Shown piece after piece: positions 13,201 through 26,900 of a stretch of DNA of 64,000 nt. Under the pieces are notes generated by a model. That model searched no databases. It saw only the letters and a program-made list of their open reading frames with translations, and was not told the DNA's origin. The stretch's first letter is position 1. The number at the start of each line of letters is the position of its first letter. Where the stretch lies: positions 83,368,193 to 83,432,192 of the forward strand of contig JBCFYV010000012.1 in the NCBI GenBank assembly GCA_039000515.1. Direction: 5' to 3'. The stretch comes from Timema cristinae. Its lineage: Eukaryota; Arthropoda; Insecta; Phasmatodea; Timematidae. A program made the position numbers and the translations under genes.

Positions 13201-14870
13201 CTCAAATATGTTTTATTAACCATTAAAAACATGTGACTTTACAAATTGGATTAAAATTAATTTAAAATTGTATGGAAGAGCCAACATTTCAGACAATAAC
13301 AATAATCTTAATTATTAATCTTAGTAAAACATAGCAAATTATTATTTATAATTTGTAGAGTTGGGTTGAATCTACTATTTTACGAATATGAATCTCTAAT
13401 TTACCTTCATATTCCAAATCTCAAATTCAAATCTTGGAAAAATTATAAACATAAGAGGAAATATAAATATAATGATGGAATAATAGAAAATACAAATAGT
13501 AACTAAATGTTAACATTCTGAAAATACATTCATTATAACATTCAGCTTAATGTTAAATTTCTGGTCTGGGGCCTCGTTGTTAAGTTAATCCTAATATAAT
13601 TGGTTCTGAATCACCAGTAAGCAGTAGTAGAGCTCTACAACATATTTCACATAAACATTTTTTTTTAAAGTATTTAAGTCTCAAATCCTCTACTTTAGAA
13701 TATCCTAAGGATTCAAGGGCCCATCCTTAATAATTTGTAAATAGAGCTATGTTTTAAATATAAATGTTAATATCTCTAATTTTTGTTAAAAATATATTGT
13801 ATTTACAAAATAGACAGAGTAAAACCCATTTTTAATCTATCTTATATAAATAAAGGTGTTTAATTTTTTAATCTGATTAAAATTTTCTGATTTTAAAACT
13901 ACCATATATTAATGAAAGTCAAATTTTATTACTAGAATTTTTTTATATACATCTGTGTAAGGAAGTTCTAAAATATCAATCTACATCTCTTGAATGTAAG
14001 TTTTTAGTATTTATAAACTTAAAATAAAAATATCCAAGTGGTAGTTTATTTAATGTAAATGAGTGGCTAAATCTTAAGATTTTCTTGATAAGTCACAATA
14101 AATTGTTAGCATATTTTAAATAGGTTTGGTATCCAAAAACTTAGAGAACATTTAGATTTAAGTTTCATATGGATCCAGTTAAAATAAATCTCAATGAACT
14201 GGACAACATATACTCTCCCAAATGTTTCTATAATAGTTTGAATGTGCATGTTTCAAGTGTAATTTTAAAGAAAGCATCCAGGGTAAAACATGTCAGAAGC
14301 GAGGTAAATAATAGTAATACAGTAAAATACTAAACCATAATAGTAATACATTAAAATAGTGAACCATAATTGACATAACACGAAATTATTAAGTTTTCTT
14401 TTCTAACAAGAGATAATTAAATTCATCAGTGCTATTGATCAAAAATGACCTGGAAGATTGCTTTCCTATATAAATTTAATAATCTTAATGAGATTCTCCT
14501 TTGCTTCATTAAAACTTGTGAGACATAAAACATAATCTCTTTGTCATTTTAAAACCAACACAACGATGGGTTACAGCTCTAAACCTTGTGAAGCCATGCA
14601 CACAATCCTTGCTGTCACATCAAATATCAACACAAATTATATAAAAAAATAAACTAAAAGTCACAAGTATAAAATTGATCAGGGTAAATATCTAAGAGAA
14701 CACACACAGATGTGTGCAATAATGTCCCACCCTGAACTGTTTGTGTTATAAATAATAACACAACATATGTCAAGGTGAAAGTCCCAGGACTTTTATCTTT
14801 CACACTCAGTCCATAAACTAACAAAGATGTTCCTGTGAAGACAGCGTTGCCACATATTTTCTCTGGAGTA
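10211..14870 (-). other. 3' flank and probable 3' UTR side of the phosphatase gene
   Basis: This AT-rich stretch lies directly downstream of the stop codon of the minus-strand phosphatase gene, so its right part should contain the 3' UTR. A minus-strand AATAAA lies near 14,045-14,050, but several other candidates exist and none is decisive. Possible hAT-like ends (CAGTGGTTTGCAACC at about 10,446; a GGTTTCAACCCGTGG end near 10,707) and a short GC-richer patch at 12,320-12,420 are present. A sequence beginning TAGAGTTGGGTTGAATCTAC at about 13,357 recurs inverted at 44,630-44,676. No other gene is recognised. Confidence 0.4.
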
Positions 14871-14902
14871 TCACAACCCAGACTCTGCGATGCCTTCGTC
14901 AT
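14871..14902 (-). CDS. Ptp10D: Ptp10D terminal exon (stop exon)
   Basis: A 32-nt coding piece follows the acceptor TTTCTAG. It completes a split codon (G|AT) and reads [10 protein letters not shown] then TGA. The acidic tail DDEGIAESG is the conserved C-terminus of the short Ptp10D isoform in flies, which makes this tiny exon believable although it lies 7.1 kb from the previous one. The 3' UTR presumably continues to lower coordinates. Confidence 0.85.
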
Positions 14903-17900
14903 CTAGAAATGTAGATACAAATGTTACATGTTGGAAAGTAAGTGGATGTGGAAATGAGGAAATAATAAATAAAGTAAATATTTACAATATATCCTGGGTC
15001 ATAACACATTATGTTGTACCAAGATTCAAGAAATAAATCCTAAAAATAGTTTATAGAGGGATAATCTTATAAAAACAATTAGAAGTAATTCAATTTTTAG
15101 GGGACATTTCCCTCTCAGAGAATACAGTAATTTACATTTACTCAAATAATTTTGCAATATCTGGCCACATATCTACTAGGAAAGAATTACATGCAGGGTT
15201 ACCAAAACACAAAAACTATACAGTTTAGTACCAACCATCACGGTTATTCCATGCATGTCTTATATTCAAGAAAACACTTCTGGCAGATTCCAGCACTAAA
15301 GATGAGTGAACACTTGGGACCACTCATACCCAGGCTGGTGTCAAGAACCTTGACACAAGCTGGGAAGTTGGCACCTGGGACAGCATGTACCCAGTCTGGT
15401 ATCACACTACATGAAGAGTGAACTTCAGAGGGGAATCATCAGCATCAAAAGTCTTGTTTGTGCTCCGCGCCCTACCACCCATCTGGGTTATCTGTGTATT
15501 TACACTAATGAGGTAGAGAAGAGGAAGGAAGAATATTAAGGAACTATCTCCATATTTGTGTGAAAAGTTGAGAAACCATAAAAAAATCAAAAAACCTTTA
15601 TATACCTAGCCAGCGTTCGAACACCAACCTCCTCACCGCCGGCAAGTATTATTGATGAGCCAGATACCTTTGTTCACCTGCTCACCAGTGCAGTTTGGGG
15701 TGTTCTTCAGGTAATAGATAATTACTTCTGACAATGCGATGAGTAATGGTTCAAATAGTGATAAGATTGTCTTCATGGGTATGAATGCAAGTGAGATAAC
15801 TTGATTCAGTAAATGTGGTCACAGGAGCAAATAACTTAACTTGTGTTCAAGCGCATTTAAAGACAGTGACTTTATAAAATGTTAGAGAGAAAGTGACCAA
15901 TGTGTTAATAGCAGGGGTGCAATCATGCAAGGCAGGTGATTAAGAAAGAAACAAGTGAGCAATTTACCAAGACCCCCAAAAACCCCTGTCACCACCGCAG
16001 TCGAGAGCAGAGTTGGAGATGTGGCAACACAGCAACAGTCACCTGTTCTTCTCACAGGGGTTTGTGGCGCCCACAGACACTTCTAGTCCAGGGTCCTTGC
16101 CTACAAACAACACGAAATATAAACCCCATCTACGCCGCAAACCAAAAAACACCACCACAAGATTAGTTGACTGGTGTAAACATAGTGGCAGCACTCAGAT
16201 TACCAACATTTGAAAATAATGCCCAGTATGTAATTAAAATAGTGTTCAAAATATGGAGTAAGCTAAGATGCAGGAGGAAACTGTGTTCCTCTTATGAGCT
16301 GTCCTTAAATTATAGAAGGCTTTATTTAACGATTTTTGACCCCACCCCCACCCCACACACAAGATTTTCAGTAACCCCCTTCAATCCTCCTTATCAATAT
16401 AACAACACTTTTGTGTTTGTCCTCAACTTGTCTATCAATGTTTCTTGTAATTCTATTTATCTTGTCGGATTATGCTATGGCAGAACTTAGGACCATAGTG
16501 TAATTCATTAAGGTAAGACTGCTAATATCTGAGTAAACAAAGTATATATTCTTTATGTTGTATGTATTTTTTTGTGTTGTTAATCGTTAGCTTTGAGGCC
16601 TACAAGTTTCTTTTCAATGTTAAATTTCACTCTCCTATTTTGCAGTGTTTATGTAAAGTAACATTATTTACCACAACCATGTGAATATATACCGTGAAAC
16701 ACTCTCACAAATACTTAGTGATAATGACCATGCAACCCTTGGTAACAAGGGTGTGCAAAATGTTGATAGTTTGAGAGTAAACACTACACAATATCCACAA
16801 CCAGGCAACAAAAGCTGTTAAGTTTCTACAACCCCTTGCAGCCTAATTAATACATACAACCAAATGTACTCTATTGGTGAATGTCTTGAATAGGGATGTC
16901 CAAACTCGACTCTCGAAGACTATTACTGGTGTTAAAATAATTGATCTTTTTCTTAATACTAAGATTTTTAATAACACAATTTTATCTCTCAAATCCTAAT
17001 AATTAATTAAAAATAATCATTTGGTGCCTTTTTCCTTTGTTTAGGTCCAAATGAATGTCTTACGATAGGTGAAACAGAAAAATTCGAAAAAATGGGTAGC
17101 CTTTAATTGGTTTTTACATCCATTACTGTTTCCAGCCTTTGGCCTGGGCCAGTTTTTTTATTCAAGTCATATATTTTCCACTGCCAGCTTGCTAGCCTTT
17201 CATTGTATTTGTAATTAATAGGTTTTTTGCAGTTTTATTTCAATGGCTGCAAATTGAAAGGTCCCTTTCACACCGAGTGGGCCCCAGATTCTGTGTGTCT
17301 CAAGTCGTGTGCCACAGAATCTGTGTTCGCGCCAAAGGAAAAACATACAGTTGAATGAGTGTTTTCACACGATTTATGGTGATCCACTATTGTTATAATG
17401 GTTAAATCTTCTATACAGATAAGCTGTTATGTTCAATACAAGTCCATCATTCATTTTTGTACTCTTGTGTTTTCTAATTTATTGCAATATTTTATCAACT
17501 TATGAAATAATTAAAACAAAATTTGAATGATTTTGTATAAGTTCTTAATGCAGTATGTACAAGTATCTCAATAACAAAACTTCTTTCAGTTCCTAATACG
17601 ATATATATATTATATATATATATATCATAGCATATATTAGAACACACACACACACACACCCACGACACACACACACACACAGGCCGTATTTAGGGTATGC
17701 AACACCCCTGTGCAGTCATTTATTTTATGCCTCCCCCTTTAAACATTAACATCACTTTTCACCTACCTAATTACAGCATTGACTTGCAGATATTATATAG
17801 TTGTGAAACTTATAAATATTACCAATTTATCTTTAATTTCTTTTAAATATGGTAACACAATTGACAAATGAGTACATTATAAAAACATAGAAATTTACAA

Positions 17901-20900
17901 ATCCATGCAAATATTCTGCATAAAAATATTCCCGTACGACAAATGTTTGGATATTCATACTAAAATCTGATAAGTAATACTAAAATAATCCTCATTTATG
18001 AAGCTTACCTCAGTTATATAAAGTGGTTTTCTCCTAGCCTTTGGATTTGCAAATGAATTTATTAATTTTTCAAATTACAGTTTTACTGTAATGTCTGGTT
18101 TTATGGAGAAATATTCCGAGATTGATGAGCTGTTCTTGAGTTTGGGCTGTTCGTAGAAAATGTTTAATCCATTTTAAGCTGAAAATGATCTTTCAGAAGA
18201 ACATTTGTTCTGGAGTAATACAATAAGTAAATCTTGAGTGCTGTGTACACATTTGGGTAAACATCTTTAAGATTTTTATGAGCTAAATCTTGGAAAGATA
18301 TGAAAGTGAGGATAGCTTCTGATCTTATTCTTACTTTATCCTGAGTAGATAGCTTTTAAAGTGGATATAATCTTCACCAAAACTATTTTCTATGTCAACA
18401 TTATAAATACCTTGAAGTTTTTCTGCAGCTTCAAAAATCTGAGAAGAGTAAAGTCATTTAGATTAGAGATAAATGGAAATCTTGAATTAAATTTTTTTAT
18501 AGCCATTAACTCTCTTCTTTAACTCCTTTTCAAGATGTTAAAATATGTTATATTTCTTCATTCTTCCTCCTGGTCCTTCAGGCCTTCTGACTCTGTACCT
18601 GTATGAAAAAGTTCTGGTTCACCTTTTGACTCTTGATGATTCATCGAAAAATCTCTTACGCTTAATTTTACGTTTTAGTCCTGATGAAATAGAAACAGTA
18701 GATGTAACAGATTACTGGCTGCTGACTTGAACAAGCTTATTTTCTGCTAAGTCCTTGTGAATGTAGAAAGAGGTCTTTCTTTATCTCTGAAAGAAATGTA
18801 GTAAGAGAGTCGTATAGTTCAACAACAGTGGAAATGTCTAATGTCTTCATCTTTCAGTTTTTTTATCACTTTAGCAAAATGATAAAGAATGCAACCCTAG
18901 ATTGATGACACAAAGACTACTTCAATACAATTTAGCTTTCTAAGAAGTCCCATAGCTTCTCATCTAACACTGTCCTTCACATTTACATTCGCTGAGATGA
19001 ATCTTAAGGTAGCAAACACTGCTTCCTAATTTCCATTCAAACTTTTACAAGCATCATCACGTGCACACCATCAAGTTATTGACAATGATTTCAATGTCAG
19101 ATTGGCTGAAACAAAAAATGTTTCCAAAGGTCTCCATTTGTATGTGGAATAAGAAAAGTACTTGTATAGGTTTTGTATTGCTTCAAAAAACTGTACCGCA
19201 ATTTTACAACAGTCTACTGCTAATGAACCAACTAGATTAAGTGAGTGAGCTGAACAAGGAACTAAAAATGCAAGAGTGTTGATTTCCTTAACTCTGGCTT
19301 GTAATCCGATATTCCAGACATGTTGGCTGTATTGTCATATGATTGGCCTCTACAGTACAGTTATCAATTTTTAGACCATGCACTTCTAAAATATTCAAAA
19401 CATCTTCAGAAAGTTTTCTTCCAGTATGACCAGAATTTTTGATAAAGCCTATACACACATTGATACATTCTTTATTCTTCATTCTTCGTTTTTTTTTAAA
19501 ATAATTCCACACACTTGTTGTTTGTTGGTTCATAGTTTGATAAATTGTCACAAGAAGACATTTCCAAGTCCACAATACTCTGACCACTTTTACTTGAGGA
19601 ATCAATTCTCATGATTTTTGTTATTCTCCACCATCAGGCTTGCACTATTCATTTTTTACAACACTACTAAAGTAAGATTCAAGTCTGGCAGTTTTTTTGG
19701 TAGAATTTGAATCTCCCTTTGTATTTTACCTTCTGCCTTTCTACGATGTGCAGCACCACTTAACCTCGATCATCCATTCATGTTAATTATAAACATGCTA
19801 CGTATGTACTGTAAACTATAATTGGTTTACATTTATCCATTTTATAAGAAAACACAAGAACATTAAGTAAATATTTCAAAGAAACTAAGACTTGAAAACA
19901 ACTGTTTAAAAAGAACACACAAAAATAAAATGAGCACTATGGACAAGAAAATAAAACACACCGCAAAGCAATACCAACACAACCTTGTGGGAAAAAAAAG
20001 TAAAACTACCAGATTATATCATATGCAGCGCTTCGGTCAATTAGAAGGTAGCTCTACTGTCAGCTTCCGTAAATATGAAAGAGTTATTCTTTAATAACGA
20101 ATGATGAGAGAGGGCTAAAAAATCACTATTTTCTTATACTCACACAAAATTCTATGCATTTGTTTACTGGTTACATTCAAGTTTGCTGTATTTGTCTTAT
20201 TTCCATAATATTTTACCGCCCCCCCTAAACTTTGCTGCGCTGTGCAGCTGCACATGTTGCACGTTCCTAAATATAGCCCTGTATATATATTTATATATAC
20301 AGTTTTATCATTGTGTCTTACTAACTGTTAAGGTTATGCACATATATAATAATTACTCTCGTGGGGTAGGGATGAGGAAGAAGTATTTTAGAGGTGATCT
20401 GCCCACATTTGTGTGGAAGGAGAGTGGGAAACCATTTTAGGAGAAACCACACTCAGTTGACCTTATCAGGATTCAAACCTCATCTCTAGTTTTCAGCAGG
20501 CCAGTTTAACACAAGAGTGACACCTTAGACCATTCGGCCACTAAAAAGGTTTGGTAAAAATAATTATGGAAAAATTTAAAGATTATGAAAGTCAAATAAT
20601 AACATACAAGATGCATTCAAAAACACAAATATGAAAGTTTAAAAACTATAAAAGTGAACTTTAACAAATTATTAATATATATTATAAATATATATATATA
20701 TAAAAAACTATTGTTTGATAGATTGTTTCCCTTTTTGTGTTATTTTTTCATCCTTTTGTGAGTTTGAGTATAAATTTTATGAAGTTTTTAAAACATCAAC
20801 TCATTATCCTCAACTTTCAAAATTGGAGTTCATTTAAGTCAGCCTAAGGATATCAATTTTGTGCACATCCATATTTCAACTCTTATGTAGCAGTTATCCA

Positions 20901-23900
20901 ATCTTGACAACTTCTTCCACATCCATCATAGCAGTGAAATAACATTATGTCTTGACTATAAGGTCACTCATGTGAAAAACTGACGTTTTGTGGTTCAACA
21001 CTATGGCTCAGAAGTGGGCTGCATGTAAGGTCACTTAATGTCCTCAACACAACCTTTGTGCACTGGAATCTTGTGTAGAACAATATTGTTTGGTTTTGTT
21101 TGGTTTATTTTTTACTAGTTACACTTTTTAGTTTATTTTCAAACATATTACAGTATCATACATAAATATATAACAAACTTTTAATGTAAGGTTGGATGAA
21201 TGGAATTTTTTTTTTTTATAAATTTTGAGGAATTGTAATTGAGTAAACAATGAATGGTGACATCTATAGTCTTGACAAAAACTATAAAATGTTGACATGC
21301 CAAATGGAGGGTGATGAAGCATGACCCAACACCAAGCACAATATCACACGGATTTATCAAAAACTACATAAATCTAGCGCAAAAAGCGTTCCCCTATTTG
21401 TGTGCAGAATAATGTGTAGTAAATTACAATTACTTCAAAATGAACCAAATTTTACAAGCGAGCAAGATAGTGGCAAAACTAAACTAACTGCTACAAAATC
21501 ACAAAAGCACACATATGTTGGCCCATTATTTTCTTTACTTGTACAGATTATGTAGTTGGAAACATCAAGTTCATTTTTCATTCAAGGAAATAGTCCATTA
21601 AGAATACAGTAGTTGAATGCTGGAGGATTATAATTTTGTTAAAGTTAAAAATTAATTTTAAATGGCATCAAAATCATTTCAACTTCCTTATTCTATCTGA
21701 TATTTTCCTGAGCTCATGAATTATCTAATTGATAAGTGTTAGTAATCCTGAGCCAAGAGGCCTATCTTGAATTCCGGCCAGATTAGCAGGGATGGTATAT
21801 GAACAATAATTGTTTTCGTGATCTCTCCAGGAGAGTGGTTGGATCTAGTAGTGTAAAATTATTCCTGCTTATCCTACTAAGTTCTGTTCTATTCACCCTT
21901 ATTTCCTGTCATCCTAGGTTATCTAGTTTGAGTCACTGATAGCCAGTAATGACACTACTTCCCCTCTCCCCTATATTCATAGGTTAATTAGTTTAAGTCC
22001 CCATCATTAGTTTGTTTCACGAACCTTCAAAGCCCTGGTTGTCATGTATTTCCCGCTGGGGCCCCTGGTTCTCGTTGCCCTCGAGCACTGCAAGGAGGCA
22101 CTGGTGGATACAGATGTATTGCTGCTCTGTTTGAACCATCCAAGAACGCTCCTTCCTCATTGCCCACACAATGCCAAAGATGTCCACTGTGTCTGACAAG
22201 TTGAGCTGTTGCAAGATGCGGTCCAAGTGATGAACGTTCCTGAGCGGCCCACTCCAGCACTGATACAAGACAGCGCTCATTTCAAAATAATATAGAGCAA
22301 TGTTTCTTAACTGTGAAATAAGGTTAACTTTGGAAATATACTGGGGAAGCTTGAGGTTTAAATCCTGGTCAAGTGCATAGGTGTATGTTCCACATGTGAT
22401 TTATCACATTTATCAAAGCCAACCTAGGTACATTCTTTCTTAAATTTATTATAGATGCACATCAGTGTTATGGAACTATGCAAAAACATTAAAATAAAGA
22501 CAAACTTTTAAACTATAAGAAGGGTTTAAATTAAAACAGTAGCAGCTGGGCGGGACATTGTGGCAGGACTAGAATGCGTTCTTGTCCCCAGTTTGAGATA
22601 GAGAGTTAGATCATTGATGAAATGTACAAAAAGGTTGTTTGGTTGAATGACTGATTTGGGCTAGTGACTCTTTTTAGACTTAATCAATTATGACGATTAC
22701 ATCACATATTATACCATAATTTATAATAAAAACCAGCAAATCTCCAGGTTGATTAATTTCAACAACCCTATCTGACAATACCTCCCTGCCATGTGCCCGC
22801 TTAAGGGTTATTAGTGACTCATTCCAACATTACACAACCAACTTAATAAATATATAGACCACTAATTTACCACTTATCTCTATGCCTGCACAATCTTATC
22901 AATTTTAACATTTTATAATAAAGGAAAATGATAAAACTAAGAAAAAGGAATAATAAACTACTAGGAGTAAATTTTATGAAGAAAGCCCACCTAGGGAAAG
23001 AGGAAAAATGTGGGCTTTCTTCATAAAATTTACTCGTAGTAGTTTATTTTTCCTATTTCTTTAGTTTTATCAATTTCCTTTATTATAAAATTATTAGCCA
23101 TTGAGCCACCTCATTTTTTAAAAATGTTAACATTTAATACTATCATATTTAAAAATGAGGTGGCCTGATGGCTGTCACCTTTGTGCATTGGATTCTTCCC
23201 ACATTTTTCCTCTTTCCCTAGGTGGATTTTCTTCATCCAATTTACTCTTAGTAGTTTATTTTTAATTTTTCTTTAGTTTTATCAATTTCCTTTATTATAA
23301 ATTTAGTACTATCAGATATACAATGGTCCTGATAAACAATTATGATGGTGGCCTACCTGCAATGCACAACAATGGGTCTTTGTTCAGGACCAACACGCTC
23401 CCTGAATGCCCGCACAAACCGTACCAGGGTTTGAGGGGGACTGGGGACACCAAAGTCTGGCCATGTGGTGAAATGGAAGTGTCTGATGACACGCTGGGTG
23501 TCACCCTGAAACAAGAGACCATTTATATCCAATGAACTGTAGCAACAGAGAGGACTAACAAGATGATAACATATGTTTATGTTATTTGTGCAAAAACTTA
23601 AACCCTTGTTAAGGAATGTCATGACATACTCTTGAGGAAAAAATAGTCTTGTAGAAGAGAAAGGCTTGTTAAGGAGGGTAATGTTATACTCTTGTGGAGC
23701 ATAAGAGGCTTGTCAAGGGGTTTGATTGAACCTTTTAGGTAAATATTTGAAAACTGGATGCCCCTAGAAGTTATTTGTAGTGCTCTTACCCTGAAAATGT
23801 TTTGAAAACTTTGCTCCTAGAAGCTTCTTAGAATAGGTTTCAAAAAGTGTTTTCTTTAATTAAATGCCTCTAAAAATTACTTTGAGTTCGGCTTCCTTGA

Positions 23901-26900
23901 CAATTTAAAAAAAAATTAGATGCCTCTAGAAGTTATCTGGAGTTTGATGCAAGGTCATTTTTCAGTTTGATATTCGAGAATATCAGAGGGGAGTGAAGTA
24001 AATCTAGAGGGGGAGGAAATTTTTACAAGAGGTAGGGAGGGCAATGCGGCCTCTGTTCCTCCCCCCTGTTCTACAGTCACAATCATATCTTATTCTTGTG
24101 GAGGATAGAAGCTTGTGAGTAATAGAGGATTGTTAAGGAGGAAGGGGCCAACTATGTCACACACCTGACACATCATAAACTCTGAGATGCTCCAGTGCGG
24201 GTAATGACTCTCATTAAGGAGAGTCACGCAGATGTCCCCATAGTAGACTGGCAGGGTGTCATAGGGCCAGTAGTGGTCGCACTTCTCCCGCCCTTTCTCA
24301 ATGCAGTTGGTAAGCATGATGATGGCCCTTGAGTTGCTCTCCCAGCACATGCGCCAGAAGTCATCTCTAGTAGAGTGGAGGGGCCCTTGTGTCACTAAGA
24401 ACTCCCGGGGAGAATTGTGGCCCTGGAATTGTTATAATACTTTAAGCGAGAGTAGTTAGCACATCTGACACTTACCTATAAAGACAAAGATCAATTCTAA
24501 CCGGATGAATTGAGGATGTATTTTGTTGATGATATGATGATTTCCCATCCATTTCATAGGAATTCGGCTGTTGTTTATTAAAACCATTCGACTCGCAATA
24601 TTCTCTAAGTTTCAAGAGTTTAATTCATGGATAGAGATATGAACTATTTCTCTTTAGAAATTATGTTTTCTAGTGATGGTAAATCTCTAATCTTGGTCAG
24701 AATTTAAAGATTAGAAGGATCCAGCTCTAATGTTAAAAAAAAAACTCTTTACCAAAATTGACATTACCGAAGATCTATTTATTAAATGTAATTTGAATTT
24801 TGTAAAAAAGTAAAAAGAGGAATAAACAAAGCCAGGCTGAGAAACATTTATCAATATTCTTGTAATACTACCCACTGGTCACTCAAATAGGAGAATAGTA
24901 CTAATAATATACCAGGTTGGATTCTCAGTGAGAGCCAAATTTAAATCACTGATAAAATAGGTTTATTGATTATTCCTTTGGCAAAACAGCTATCTATCAA
25001 GATGAAGTATTGTTGTGTTTATATTAAACCATACTAAGGGTTAACATTTAAGAATAACTTTAACAGCCTTAAGCCAGTATTTAGCAGTTGGAGGCAAATT
25101 ACACCTACCTCCTCTTCTAGTAACTAGAACTGATCAGCATATAGTTGGTGTTGATTTAGTTCAAGCACCTCCTTCCCTTCTCCTGTGACTAGAAGCTGCG
25201 TCGATGTAGTTAGAGCACTATCCCCTTAAAGTGACTAGAACTAACCGGTACATATTGTTTTTATGTAGTTTAAGCACCTCCCCCTCTCCTAGTGACAAAC
25301 TAGCGGCACATAATTGGCGTTGATGTAGTTCGAGCACCTATCTCCCCTTATAGTGACTAGAACTAACCGGTACATAGTTGGCGTTGATGTAGTCTGAGCC
25401 TTCCTCATCATCCACGGGCTGCAGGCGGAACCGTGAGTGGTCGTATGGCAAGATGTTGGTGAATCTGTTCTTGGGTCTGTTACATGGCAGCTCTGCGGCT
25501 GTGCAGGGCTGATCTCTTCCCACATGTTTCAGGAGTTCAAACTCCTCTGAGAACAGGAAGTCTGAGTCGGCCGACATGATGCGGTAGTGCTCTGCGAATT
25601 TGTCCAGGGCGATTGGAGCACGGCTTTGGGAGGGAAGAATGGTTTCATCAGTTGGAAATAAAAGAAACTCATATATTTTATCAGTCCTAAGTAGATGAGA
25701 AGCAAAAAAACCTTTTTACACATGACAAGGAGAGTTAAATCTTTCAAATCCATTTTTCTATCAAAGTAGTGTATATTTGATGTGACTTAAAAAAAACACT
25801 TCACTAAAAAAAATATCTGTATTTGACAACTACGAAACTTGGCCAGTAAAAAATATTGACAAATATATTTTAGTAAATTTTTCTATTATTCTTTTTGTTA
25901 GGCAAGCCTGGTTTATACTCAAAGTTGACAGTTTTACCTTGATAAAATACATTATGACCTTATTTTATAAGCTTCACTATATTATAATCAGTCAAGGTGA
26001 GCTGACTACTTTCAGTGTAAATGGATAGTAAATTACAAATATTTTAATTATCTTTTTATTTATTTGAAGAATTTAACATGCACTTTATGAACTGACTGAT
26101 TATATCAGCACATGACTTATAAACAAACTTAAATCCAGAAAAGACACAACATCCAACCCCCAGCCGTTAATTCATCACTGTGAAAGGGTAAACTCGCAGT
26201 TCACTAATAATGAATTTTTTGGCCATGCCCTGAATCAAATGAGGGAGCGTTAGCTCAGTAGAGACATGCTACTGACTGATCTAAATTGTCAGACCATTTA
26301 TAAATTCATGTTCACTTCACAAAAATATGTAGTAATAAAAAAATATTATTATTAGCACCGCGTCTTACTACCCGTTCGGGTTATACGCACTTACGCTCAT
26401 GTGTAATGGTAGGGTGATTGTGAGATGAAATGAAGGACTACAGTTTAACGTGGAATCCGAACCACGGTGGCGACCTGGCATTCCACACATTCACAAGATG
26501 TCTTGTCAGAGGTGTAGGAAGGGTTTGGAAATCAGATAAATCTGTGCCGGGACCGAGGATTGAACCCTGGCCGCCAGCACAGAAGTCTGACACCTTACCC
26601 CTAGACCACCAGGTCACCAATAAAAAAATAAAATTTATGTTTCAATATAAATCAATACAATTATATATTTGAACTTTGATTCGACCTCAGTAATATATCA
26701 TATAGTCAAAGCGGCTTCATTTCGGGCTCTCTATGACAGTGACTTTGTGACTACCTCAAAGACAATCTTAAAATGAAACAACTTGGTCCTATTTTTCTTA
26801 ATTTTTTTAATTTATGTGTAGAGTTTGGTAAGCAATAACAATTTTTTTTTGTCTTGACACAGAATTTGAGCATAATAGTTGCTCATCCGGGGGTAGGGCC

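Larger units (their letters stand above)
14903..22024 (-). other. Last intron of Ptp10D (7.1 kb)
   Basis: The intron begins with donor GTTCGTG after the phosphatase exon. It contains two SINE copies (about 15,490-15,700 and 20,340-20,543), AC/AT microsatellites at 17,590-17,680 and a decayed hAT transposon (17,680-20,281). Just after the donor, an imperfect two-copy repeat about 70 bp apart (GACTYAAACTARWTAACCTA on the minus strand) occupies 21,915-22,015. The rest shows nothing recognisable. Confidence 0.7.

Noticed and set aside
26430..26672. Open frames with [12 protein letters not shown] and similar
   Set aside because: They are translations of SINE-A copies, which recur at 60.6 and 62.1 kb in either orientation and are non-coding.
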